Positions 1 through 5,917 of a DNA stretch of 7,444 bases are shown here, piece after piece. This DNA comes from Frankiales bacterium. GTDB taxonomy: Bacteria > Actinomycetota > Actinomycetes > Mycobacteriales > SCTD01. Every line of letters starts with the position of its first letter. Position 1 is the first letter of the stretch. Both the position numbers and the translations under genes were made by a program. The stretch lies in the NCBI GenBank assembly GCA_025464915.1, contig JAODNF010000318.1, positions 1-7,444 of the forward strand, in the 5' to 3' direction. Under the pieces are notes generated by a model. The model ran no database searches, was not told the origin of the DNA, and was given only the letters and a program-made list of their open reading frames with translations.

Positions 1-2061
1 GGCGTACGCCCCGGAAGTCGGCTCGTCGCCGTAACGGTTGACGAACGGCTCGCGCCCCACCGCGCCGGTCCACTCCACCAGCTCGGGCGGAATCTCGTCG
101 AGGAAGCGCGACGGCGGATTCCAGGACGGCGCCCCCCACGCGCTACGGCTCAGGGCCCGTGAGAGGTAGAGCCGCTCGCGGGCCCGGGTGATGCCGACGT
201 AGGCGAGGCGCCGCTCCTCCTGCAGCTCGACCGGGTCGCCGAGCGTGCGCAGGTGCGGGAAGACGCCGTCCTCGAGGCCGGTGAGGAAGACGACGGGGTA
301 CTCCAGGCCCTTGGCCGCGTGCAGCGTCATGAGCGTGACGACGCCGCCGGTGCCGTCCGCGTCCGGGATCTGGTCGGCGTCGGCGACCAGCGACACCTGC
401 TCGAGGAACTCCGCGGTGCCGCCGTCGGGCACCCGCTCGTTGAACTCACGGGCCACGCCGACCAGCTCGGAGAGGTTCTCGACCCGGCTCTCGTCCTGCG
501 GGTCGACGCTGGCGGCCAGCTCGGCGAGGTAGCCGGTGCGGTCCAGGACCGCCTCGAGCACCTCCGCCGGCGGCATCTGCCCCTCGAGGGCGAGCTGGCG
601 CAGCTCGTCCATGAGGTCGCTGAAGTCCGCGATCGCCTTGCCGGAGCGGGTCGCGAGGTCGGTCACCTCGGAGCAGCGGCGCACCGCCTCGGAGAAGCCG
701 ATCCGCTCACGCTCGGCGAAGCGCGTCAGGCACTCCTCGGCCCGGTCGCCGATGCCGCGCCGGGGGGTGTTGAGGACGCGGCGCAGGCTGACCACGTCAG
801 CCGGGTTCGCGAGCACCCGCAGGTAGGCGAGGGCGTCGCGGACCTCCTTGCGCTCGTAGAACCGCACGCCGCCGACGACCCGGTAGGGCAGCCCGACCCG
901 GATGAACACCTCCTCGAAGACCCGTGACTGGGCGTTGGTCCGGTAGAACACCGCGACCTGGGAGGGCTGGACGTCCCCGCTGTCGACGAGCGTGTCGACC
1001 TCCTCGGCGACGAACGCCGCCTCGTCGTGCTCGTTGTCCGCGACGTACCCGACGATCTGCTAACCGTCGCCCGCTTCGGTCCAGAGCCGATTCTCCTTGG
1101 GGCCCTCGTTCTTCGCGATCACGGCGTTGGCGGCGGACAGGATGCGCTGGGTGGAGCGGTAGTTCTGCTCGAGCAGCACGACGCGCGCGTCGGGGTAGTC
1201 GAGCTCGAAGTCCATGATGTTGCGGATGTCGGCGCCTCGGAAGGCGTAGATCGACTGGTCGGCGTCACCGACGACGCAGAGCTCGGCTGCGGGCAGCTCA
1301 GCGACCGGCTGGGTCAGCTCCTTCACCAGCATGTACTGCGCGTGGTTGGTGTCCTGGTACTCGTCGACCAGGACGTGCCGGAACCGCCGCCGGTAGTGCT
1401 CCGCCGTGTCGGGGAAGGCCTGCAGCATGTTGACCGTCGTCATGATGAGGTCGTCGAAGTCCATCGCGTTGGCCTCGCGAAGGCGCTGCTGGTAGAGCTT
1501 GTAGACCTCGGCCCGGGTGGTCTCGTGGTGGTTCGTCGCCTTCGCGGCAGCGTCCTCCCAGTCGATCAGCTCGTTCTTCAGATCGCTGATCTGATGGGAC
1601 ATCTGGCGGGCCGGGAACCTCTTCGGGTCCAGGTCCAGGTCGCGGCAGACCAGCGTCATGAGCCGCTGGCTGTCGGCCGAGTCGTAGATCGAGAACGTGC
1701 TCGTGAACCCGAGCTTCTTGGACTCTGCCCGCAGGATCCGGACGCAGGCGGAGTGGAAGGTGCTGACCCACATCGCGTTGCTGCGACGGCCGACGAGAGC
1801 GGCGACGCGCTCCTTCATCTCGCCCGCGGCCTTGTTGGTGAACGTGATCGCGAGGACCTCGCCGGGCTGCACCTCGCGGGCGGCCAGCAGGTAGGCGATG
1901 CGGGTCGTGAGGACCTTGGTCTTGCCCGAGCCGGCGCCGGCGACGATCAGCGGCGGGCTGCCCTCGTGCACGACCGCCTGCCGCTGCTGGGGGTTGAGCC
2001 CCTCGAGCAGCCGCTCCGCCCGCGGGCTGAGCACTGGGGTCTCGAACGGGAGCGCAGTCAT
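1..2061 (-). pseudogene. pcrA: PcrA/UvrD1-type ATP-dependent DNA helicase, partial (3' end off window), interrupted by one in-frame amber codon
   Basis: Superfamily 1A 3'-5' DNA helicase acting in repair and in clearing stalled complexes. Numbered from the ATG at 2061: Walker A AGAGSGKT (41-48, K47), motif Ia TFTNKAAGEM (73-82), DEYQDT motif II (233-238), motif III GDADQSIYAFRG (265-276) and motif IV NYRST (300-304). A TAG then replaces codon 334. The same frame stays open for 353 more codons to the window edge and carries IVGYVADNEHDEA, motif V (TLHAAKGLEYPVVFLTG, about 265-336) and motif VI (EERRLAYVGITRARERL, about 165-220). Together, 687 codons are present and perhaps 70-100 lie outside. 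Coding quality and conservation do not change across the stop, so this is one gene and not two. ATG 2061 is preferred over the in-frame ATG at 2070 because TAGAAT lies 7 nt before it, fitting a leaderless message. A product ending at codon 333 would lack motifs V and VI, including the motif VI arginine, and should be inactive. Sequencing error is not excluded. Confidence 0.9.
1060..1062 (-). other. In-frame amber (TAG) codon inside pcrA
   Basis: The minus strand reads ...GGC GAC GGT TAG CAG ATC GTC GGG TAC..., giving AGDG-stop-QIVGYVADN. Actinobacterial homologues run straight through this point into IVGYVADNEHDEA, usually with Glu, Ala or a similar residue at this position. TAG is one base away from GAG (Glu) and CAG (Gln). 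There is no frameshift. The first in-frame GTG after it is at 951 and the first in-frame ATG at 612, so close reinitiation is unlikely. Confidence 0.95.
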
Positions 2062-2068
2062 CGCCTCC

Positions 2069-2074
2069 ATTCTA
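2069..2074 (-). promoter_or_regulatory. Predicted -10 element (TAGAAT) for a leaderless pcrA transcript
   Basis: On the minus strand TAGAAT is followed by 7 nt (GGAGGCG) and then ATG at 2061. This is the TANNNT-N6/7-RTG layout of actinobacterial leaderless genes. No convincing -35 is seen. The GGAGG in between is too close to the ATG at 2061 (2 nt) to be a normal Shine-Dalgarno, and the ATG at 2070 has none. Whether 2061 or 2070 is the start remains open. Confidence 0.45.
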
Positions 2075-2105
2075 GGAGCGGGTCCGACGTTCGTCCCGCC
2101 GCCTG

Positions 2106-2113
2106 TGCATGCA
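2106..2113. promoter_or_regulatory. 8-bp perfect palindrome TGCATGCA in the divergent promoter region
   Basis: TGCATGCA is its own reverse complement. It lies between the predicted minus-strand -10 of pcrA (2069-2074) and the predicted plus-strand -10 of the sigma operon (2132-2137), overlapping the expected -35 zone of the latter. It could be an operator half, but 8-bp palindromes also occur by chance. Confidence 0.2.
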
Positions 2114-2131
2114 GCAGCTGGGGCCTCTCAC

Positions 2132-2137
2132 TACGTT
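2132..2137 (+). promoter_or_regulatory. Predicted -10 element (TACGTT) of the sigma-factor operon
   Basis: TACGTT fits TANNNT and is followed by 7 nt (CTGACCT) and GTG at 2145, again the geometry of a leaderless start. No good -35 for the housekeeping sigma factor is visible 16-18 nt upstream, so an activator or an alternative sigma factor may be involved. It reads away from pcrA. Confidence 0.4.
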
Positions 2138-2144
2138 CTGACCT

Positions 2145-2174
2145 GTGTGCCGACCGCCGTCGCCCCGCCTGTGA
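2145..2174 (+). CDS. Putative 9-codon leaderless upstream ORF translationally coupled to the sigma gene
   Basis: GTG TGC CGA CCG CCG TCG CCC CGC CTG TGA would encode MCRPPSPRL. It starts exactly 7 nt after a TACGTT -10 box, and its TGA overlaps the sigma-gene GTG at 2171 as GTGA. The sigma gene has no Shine-Dalgarno, so reinitiation after this mini-ORF would explain how ribosomes reach it. The peptide has one Cys and four Pro, including a PP pair, so a coupling or attenuation role is conceivable. Only 10 codons including the stop are involved, so chance is a real alternative. A different reading is that the sigma gene itself starts at the in-frame GTG at 2147, giving 8 more residues. Confidence 0.3.
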   Translation: MCRPPSPRL

Positions 2175-2650
2175 CCGACTTCGCGCAGTTCGCGGCGTCC
2201 AGCAGCCTCGGCCTCACCCGGTTCGCCTACCTGCTGTGCGGTGACCACGCTCTGGCGGAGGACCTGGTCCAGGAGGCCTTCGTGCAGCTCTACCGCCGGT
2301 TCGGCGACGACCTGACCGTCGCGGCGCCGGTCGCCTATGCGCGCCGGGCCGTCGTCAACACCCACATCTCGCGGCGTCGCCTGCGGGCCAGCACCGAGCG
2401 GGTCACCGACCAGCTCCCCGAGCGACCCGTCCACGACACCGACGGCGCCGAGCGCGACGCGATGTGGCGAGCCCTGCGCACCCTCCCCGACCGGCAGCGC
2501 GCGGTCCTGGTCCTCCGCTACTACTCCGACCTGTCGGACGACGACATCGCCGACGCCCTCGGGTGCCGCCCCGGCACGGTGCGCAGCCTCGCGGCGCGCG
2601 CCTTCGCGGCGCTGCGCGACCACCCCGCCCTGCAGGAAGGCCACCGGTGA
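2171..2650 (+). CDS. SigE-family (ECF-type) RNA polymerase sigma factor
   Basis: A 159-residue sigma factor that should direct RNA polymerase to a small regulon, very likely including its own operon. Region 2 spans about residues 12-72, with FAYLLCGDHALAEDLVQEAF (18-37) as core-binding region 2.1/2.2 and YARRAVVNTHISRRR (56-70) as the promoter-melting part. An acidic linker follows (80-96). Region 4 spans about 98-150, with LPDRQRAVLVLRYYSDLSDDDIA and the recognition helix around GCRPGTVRSLAARA (131-144). Length and pattern fit the actinobacterial SigE family (TIGR02983-like). No SnoaL or other C-terminal extension is present. GTG 2171 is chosen because VTDFAQF matches the usual N terminus and because it overlaps the preceding mini-ORF stop; GTG 2147 is the alternative. 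Its TGA overlaps the next gene's GTG by 4 nt, implying coupled synthesis with that membrane protein, the likely regulator. Confidence 0.88.
   Translation: MTDFAQFAASSSLGLTRFAYLLCGDHALAEDLVQEAFVQLYRRFGDDLTVAAPVAYARRAVVNTHISRRRLRASTERVTDQLPERPVHDTDGAERDAMWRALRTLPDRQRAVLVLRYYSDLSDDDIADALGCRPGTVRSLAARAFAALRDHPALQEGHR
2634..2640 (+). promoter_or_regulatory. Shine-Dalgarno AGGAAGG for the membrane-anchored ectodomain gene
   Basis: AGGAAGG lies inside the end of the sigma gene, 6 nt before GTG 2647. It fixes that GTG as the start and shows that the second gene can be initiated on its own as well as by coupling through the GTGA overlap. Confidence 0.7.
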
Positions 2651-3918
2651 ACGAGGACCTGGAAGGGCTGCTCCGGCGGACCCTGCAGGAGCAGGCCGGG
2701 ACCGTGATGAGCGGCGCGATCCTGGCCCAGCCGTCCGGAGTGACCCCGGTGCGCCGGCGCCGGACCTGGATCGTCCCGGCCGCTGCGGCGGCTGCTGTCG
2801 CGATCGGGGTGACGGTCGGGACCACGGCGCTCGTGGGCAAGCCCGAAGGCGGTGCGATCGGTGCCGGCGGCGAGGTGTGCCCGGCCCGGCCCTCGGTGGC
2901 CTTCGAGAGGGCCTACGTCAAGCACCCGACGCTCCTCGGCCACCTCAGTGCCATCCCGTCCCTGCTCGGGGCCACCCTTGGCCGGGACCGCGTCATCGTG
3001 ACGGCTGACGCGCCGTCGCGGGTCTACCGGGTGAGCGACGCGGGCCGTTCCTCGTTGCTCACGACCGCGCCCCCAGGTGAGGAGGTCGTGCAGGTCGAGG
3101 CCTCCGGGCGCTGGGTCGTCACGGTCACCGCCCGGCCCCGCTTCGACGCGATCGGCAACCGGGCATCGACGGCGCTCACGGTCATCGACACGGCTTCGGG
3201 TAAGCGCACGGTGCTCGCCAGCAGCAGCGTCACGGACGCGACCTACGCGGAGGTCCTGCAGCCCCGCTTCGACTCCCTCGTCGTGACGCACGGGAGCGCC
3301 TACTGGCTCACCCGCAGCCGCAGCGACTCGCTCATCGCCGAGGCCCACCGGTATGAGCTGGCCACCGGGAGGACGACCTCCCTCGGGGCGATGGGCGGTT
3401 ACCGAGGGGCGGGACAGGACATCGCGCAGGTCCGGCCGGTGCTGGTGAAGACCGACTCCGCTGTCTCCTTCGGCGTGGGCACCACGCCCATCCGGACCCT
3501 CATCCGCTTCGCGCCGCAGAAGCTGCCCCCGGTCGTGGCGAAGGCGTTCCACCGCACCTACCCCAGCCAGACGGTGAGCACCGACGGCCGGGTATACGCC
3601 TGGACGTCCGGCAAGGAGCTCCTGTACTGGAAGCCAGGGCTGTCGCAGCCGCAGCGCTTCCGCACTCCGGTCGCCGCCGTCGTCGAAGACGTCAACGGGC
3701 CGTTCGTCGCCCTCACGGTCGTCGGCGAGGGCACCCGCCGGCAGCTGCTCGACACCCGCAGCGGTGCGGCGCTGGACCTCTCCGACGCCTCGGTCGGATT
3801 CGCCCGCGCCTACGACGGCGCTCGCAACGGCGCCCAGCGGCTCGACACCCAGCCTCATGGCCGCGTCACGACGCTCTACCGAGTGGTCGCCTCCGACCTG
3901 CCCCCACTGCGGTGCTGA
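2647..3918 (+). CDS. Membrane-anchored protein with beta-rich ectodomain; candidate non-canonical anti-sigma factor/sensor
   Basis: This 423-residue protein is not a family I can name. Residues 1-40 are a short cytoplasmic tail with an amphipathic stretch (EDLEGLLRRTLQEQ, 3-16) ending in RRRR (36-39). One transmembrane helix follows (about 41-63), then a Gly-rich spacer, then an ectodomain from 78 to 423. The ectodomain has repeated hydrophobic beta-type strands, turns such as DTASGK and DTRSGA, and short motifs HGSAYWLTR (215-223) and YWKPG, suggesting a propeller-like fold. It has only two cysteines, C78 at the start of the domain and C423 as the last residue. The gene is coupled to the sigma gene (4-nt overlap, good Shine-Dalgarno), the usual position of an anti-sigma factor, but the tail has no HxxxCxxC zinc anti-sigma motif and is shorter than known anti-sigma domains. 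Binding the sigma factor through the tail while sensing outside is inference. The next gene is a paralogue. Confidence 0.75.
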   Translation: MNEDLEGLLRRTLQEQAGTVMSGAILAQPSGVTPVRRRRTWIVPAAAAAAVAIGVTVGTTALVGKPEGGAIGAGGEVCPARPSVAFERAYVKHPTLLGHLSAIPSLLGATLGRDRVIVTADAPSRVYRVSDAGRSSLLTTAPPGEEVVQVEASGRWVVTVTARPRFDAIGNRASTALTVIDTASGKRTVLASSSVTDATYAEVLQPRFDSLVVTHGSAYWLTRSRSDSLIAEAHRYELATGRTTSLGAMGGYRGAGQDIAQVRPVLVKTDSAVSFGVGTTPIRTLIRFAPQKLPPVVAKAFHRTYPSQTVSTDGRVYAWTSGKELLYWKPGLSQPQRFRTPVAAVVEDVNGPFVALTVVGEGTRRQLLDTRSGAALDLSDASVGFARAYDGARNGAQRLDTQPHGRVTTLYRVVASDLPPLRC

Positions 3919-4946
3919 CCCGTTGGCGCGGGGTGCTGTGGGGAGCCCCGGTCGTCGCCGCGGCCGTGGCCAGTGCGGTGCTCCTGACCCGTCCTGCGGG
4001 CGCGACCTCCGGCTGCGCGGCGAAGCCGTCGGCAGCGTGGGAGAGGGCCTACACGTCCCATCCCGTCTCGCTGGGGGCGCTGCGGCCGACCCTGCGGATC
4101 GGGCCCAAGCTCGGCGACGGCTGGGTCGTCGTGGTGGGCAGGCGGGTCCACCGGCTCGCCCCCGACGGGACCAGCCGGGTCGTCGTCACGGTGCCCGCGG
4201 GTGAGCAGGTCACGCACCTCGGGACCTCGGGCTCCTGGCTGGCGCTGCTGTACGAACCGGCGGGCGGCAGCACGACGGCACGCAGGGAGGTGGTCGTGGT
4301 CGACACCGCGACCGGCCGGAGCACGACGCTCGAGTCGCTGCCCGCCTCGAACCCCGGTCTCGACACGCTGATCGTGACCCACGGCAGCGCCTTCTGGGTG
4401 ACCCGGGAGTCCCCGGACCGCCGGCGGGCCGTCGGGCACCGGTACGACTTCGCCACCGGCACACGGTCGCTCATCGGTGCGCAGCTCGCGCCGCTGCCTC
4501 AACCGGCCCTCGGGAGACCCAAGCTCCTCGGCGACGACCAGGCCCTCGTGTGGTTCCGCAACGTTCGGCCCGTCAACATCCCGCTGCGGTTCCCGCTGCC
4601 GGCACCGGTCCAGAAGGACGCCGCCCTGCTCACCGGCCCGGTCGTGTCCGACGGGACCGCCTACGCCTACAGCTACCTGGGGCTGACGACCTACTGGCGG
4701 CCGGGGATGGCTGCCCCGCAGCGGTTCTACACCGCGGGCGGGGTCGAGGCGGTGAACGGCCCACTGGTCGCCCTGCACGCGAGGTACCAGTCCGGCCCGC
4801 AACCGCTGGTCCTGGACGCCCGCACCGGCGCGGTCCTGCACGTCCGGGCCGGCTTCACCGCCTACGGCGGGGTCGTGCAGTCGACGAGCCGGCCCGGAAC
4901 GATCTACCGCGTCGAGGCGGCAGACCTGCCGGAGCTGCGCTGCTGA
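3912..4946 (+). CDS. Predicted exported paralogue of the upstream ectodomain protein
   Basis: 344 residues, function unknown, clearly homologous to the ectodomain of the preceding gene. Shared blocks in order: C..KPSAAWERAY..HP (35-49), LIVTHGSAFWVTR (153-165), HRYDFATG, YWRPG..APQRF, VNGP.VAL, LDARTGA and a C-terminal YRV.AADLPELRC. Like its neighbour it has exactly two cysteines, C35 and the final residue C344. It lacks the 40-residue cytoplasmic tail. Instead it starts MLTRWRG followed by a hydrophobic stretch (8-25) and an AGA (29-31) that could be a signal peptidase I site, so it may be released; an uncleaved anchor is possible. GTG 3912 overlaps the upstream stop by 7 nt (GTGCTGA) and has no Shine-Dalgarno, pointing to translational coupling; GTG 3933 is a weaker alternative because it would drop the positive n-region. 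Lipoprotein processing at C35 is unlikely: the preceding TSG is a poor lipobox and this Cys aligns with C78 of the paralogue. Confidence 0.75.
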   Translation: MLTRWRGVLWGAPVVAAAVASAVLLTRPAGATSGCAAKPSAAWERAYTSHPVSLGALRPTLRIGPKLGDGWVVVVGRRVHRLAPDGTSRVVVTVPAGEQVTHLGTSGSWLALLYEPAGGSTTARREVVVVDTATGRSTTLESLPASNPGLDTLIVTHGSAFWVTRESPDRRRAVGHRYDFATGTRSLIGAQLAPLPQPALGRPKLLGDDQALVWFRNVRPVNIPLRFPLPAPVQKDAALLTGPVVSDGTAYAYSYLGLTTYWRPGMAAPQRFYTAGGVEAVNGPLVALHARYQSGPQPLVLDARTGAVLHVRAGFTAYGGVVQSTSRPGTIYRVEAADLPELRC

Positions 4947-4959
4947 CCTCGTTGTACAG
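4947..4959. other. 13-bp convergent junction without a visible terminator
   Basis: The sigma operon (plus) and the PAC2 gene (minus) end 13 bp apart. I see no stable GC hairpin with a T-run in either direction. Termination may be Rho-dependent or overlap the opposite gene. Confidence 0.4.
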
Positions 4960-5862
4960 CTAGTCCCTCGGGGGCTGCTCCGCCAGGAACCGCTCCAGCT
5001 CGGCGCCGAGCTCCTCGGCGCTGGGCAGCTGCGCCTCGTCGAGCAGCGAGCGGCCCTGACCGGACACGAAGGCGTCGTACTGCACCTCGAGCTGGTGCAC
5101 GACCTCGGCGACCTCCGGGGAGCCCTCGACCTGCTCGTCGATGGCCTTGCGGGTCTCGTCGGCAGCGATGTCGAGCTCGTCGACGGGCAGCCGGACCGAC
5201 GCCGCCTTGGCGACCTCACGGACCAGTTGCGCGGCGGCGGCCGGGTAGGCGGCCTGGCTGACGTAGTGCGGGACGTGGACGGCGAAGCCCATCGCCTCGA
5301 AGCCGGCCTCGCCGAGCTTCAGCTCGAGCAGGTGGCCCGCACTTGCCGGCACCTGGACGGTCTCGACCCAGGGCGTGTAGTCGGAGACCAGCGACGGCGG
5401 GGTGGCGTGCGCGATGACGCCGACGGGGCGGGTGTGCGGCAGGCCCATCGGGATGGCGTTCAGGCCGATGCTGCGCTTCACACCGAGCTGGCGGCAGAGC
5501 TGCTCGACCGCCGTCGTGAACCGCTCCCACTGCACGTCCGGCTCGGGGCCGGCGAGGACCAGGAACGGCTTGCCGTCGAGGTCCTTCACGAGGTGGATCG
5601 CCAGCAGAGGGGTGTCGTAGGACTCCCAGTGGTCCTTCGCGAAGACCATCATCGGGCGGCGGGCGCGGTAGTCGTAGAGCTGGTCGTGGTCGAAGCGCAC
5701 CAGCACCTTGCTCTCGAGCGACGCGAGCAGGTGGTCGGAGGCGAGCTTGCGGGCACCGCCCGCGTCGATGAAGCCGTCGAGGGCCTGGACCATCGCGACG
5801 CCGTCGAGGTCCGGTCGCACGGGGTCGAGGTCGTACAGCTCGCTCGGGTCCAGCTTCTTCAT
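4960..5862 (-). CDS. PAC2-family protein (proteasome assembly chaperone 2-like, DUF75)
   Basis: 300 residues. PAC2-family proteins in actinobacteria are related in fold to eukaryotic and archaeal proteasome-assembly chaperones; their bacterial role is not established, so none is assigned. The sequence shows the family hallmarks in order: MVQALDGFIDAGGA (24-37), LVRFDHDQLYDYRARRP (54-70), LAGPEPDVQWERF (103-115), and NAIPMGLPHTRPVGV (135-149) with the PHTRP turn. A charged, helical C-terminal tail rich in Glu follows, as in full-length actinobacterial members. ATG 5862 is chosen because GGAAGG (5871-5876) precedes it by 8 nt and MKKLDPSELYDLDP is a natural N terminus; reading back to 6024 would run through the divergent deacetylase gene. 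It is a single gene, convergent with the sigma operon and divergent from the deacetylase with a 55-bp gap. The frame is intact and composition matches its neighbours. Confidence 0.9.
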   Translation of the reverse strand: MKKLDPSELYDLDPVRPDLDGVAMVQALDGFIDAGGARKLASDHLLASLESKVLVRFDHDQLYDYRARRPMMVFAKDHWESYDTPLLAIHLVKDLDGKPFLVLAGPEPDVQWERFTTAVEQLCRQLGVKRSIGLNAIPMGLPHTRPVGVIAHATPPSLVSDYTPWVETVQVPASAGHLLELKLGEAGFEAMGFAVHVPHYVSQAAYPAAAAQLVREVAKAASVRLPVDELDIAADETRKAIDEQVEGSPEVAEVVHQLEVQYDAFVSGQGRSLLDEAQLPSAEELGAELERFLAEQPPRD

Positions 5863-5870
5863 GCTCACAT

Positions 5871-5876
5871 CCTTCC
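5871..5876 (-). promoter_or_regulatory. Shine-Dalgarno GGAAGG for the PAC2 gene
   Basis: On the minus strand GGAAGG is followed by 8 nt and the ATG at 5862. It decides the start against the GTG at 5868, which would be only 2 nt away. It is one of only two convincing Shine-Dalgarno sequences in the window. The CCGTACGG palindrome at 5875-5882 overlaps its edge. Confidence 0.65.
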
Positions 5877-5882
5877 GTACGG

Positions 5883-5907
5883 GGAACAACGCGCGAGCAG
5901 GTGTGTT
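5883..5907 (+). promoter_or_regulatory. Possible ECF-type promoter (GGAAC-N17-GTT) before the deacetylase gene
   Basis: GGAAC at 5883-5887 is separated by 17 nt from GTT at 5905-5907, resembling the GGAA(C/T)...GTT promoters of actinobacterial ECF sigma factors such as SigE, SigH and SigR. Transcription would start just a few bases before ATG 5918. Alternatively TTCACT at 5906-5911, 6 nt before ATG 5918, could be a poor housekeeping -10 for a leaderless message. The motif is short and chance matches are common. Confidence 0.25.
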
Positions 5908-5917
5908 CACTCCCGTT

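Noticed and set aside
1060..1062. Pyrrolysine insertion at the pcrA TAG
   Set aside because: Nothing in the window suggests a pyrrolysine system, and a helicase is not a known Pyl protein; sequencing error or mutation is simpler.
1898..2170. N-terminal extension of the sigma factor back to 1898
   Set aside because: It would lie antisense within pcrA and add unrelated sequence before a normal sigma N terminus; the start at 2171 (or 2147) fits the family and the promoter.
253..2244. Long plus-strand open frames across the pcrA region (253-927, 1027-2244)
   Set aside because: They are antisense to intact helicase motifs, have Val/Arg/Gly-rich low-information translations and match no family. 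High GC makes such shadow frames common.
2647..2766. Zinc anti-sigma (ZAS) domain in the anchored protein
   Set aside because: No His or Cys pair is present in the 40-residue tail; the first cysteine is at residue 78, beyond the membrane.
4005..4016. Lipobox-like TSGC in the exported paralogue
   Set aside because: The -3 residue is Thr and not a usual lipobox residue, and the Cys aligns with C78 of the anchored paralogue, supporting a disulfide role.
2521..5219. Long minus-strand open frames (2521-3858 and 3876-5219) opposite the ectodomain genes
   Set aside because: The translations are Arg/Gly/Asp/Pro-rich without fold-like patterns, while the plus strand has paralogous, motif-bearing proteins in a coupled operon.
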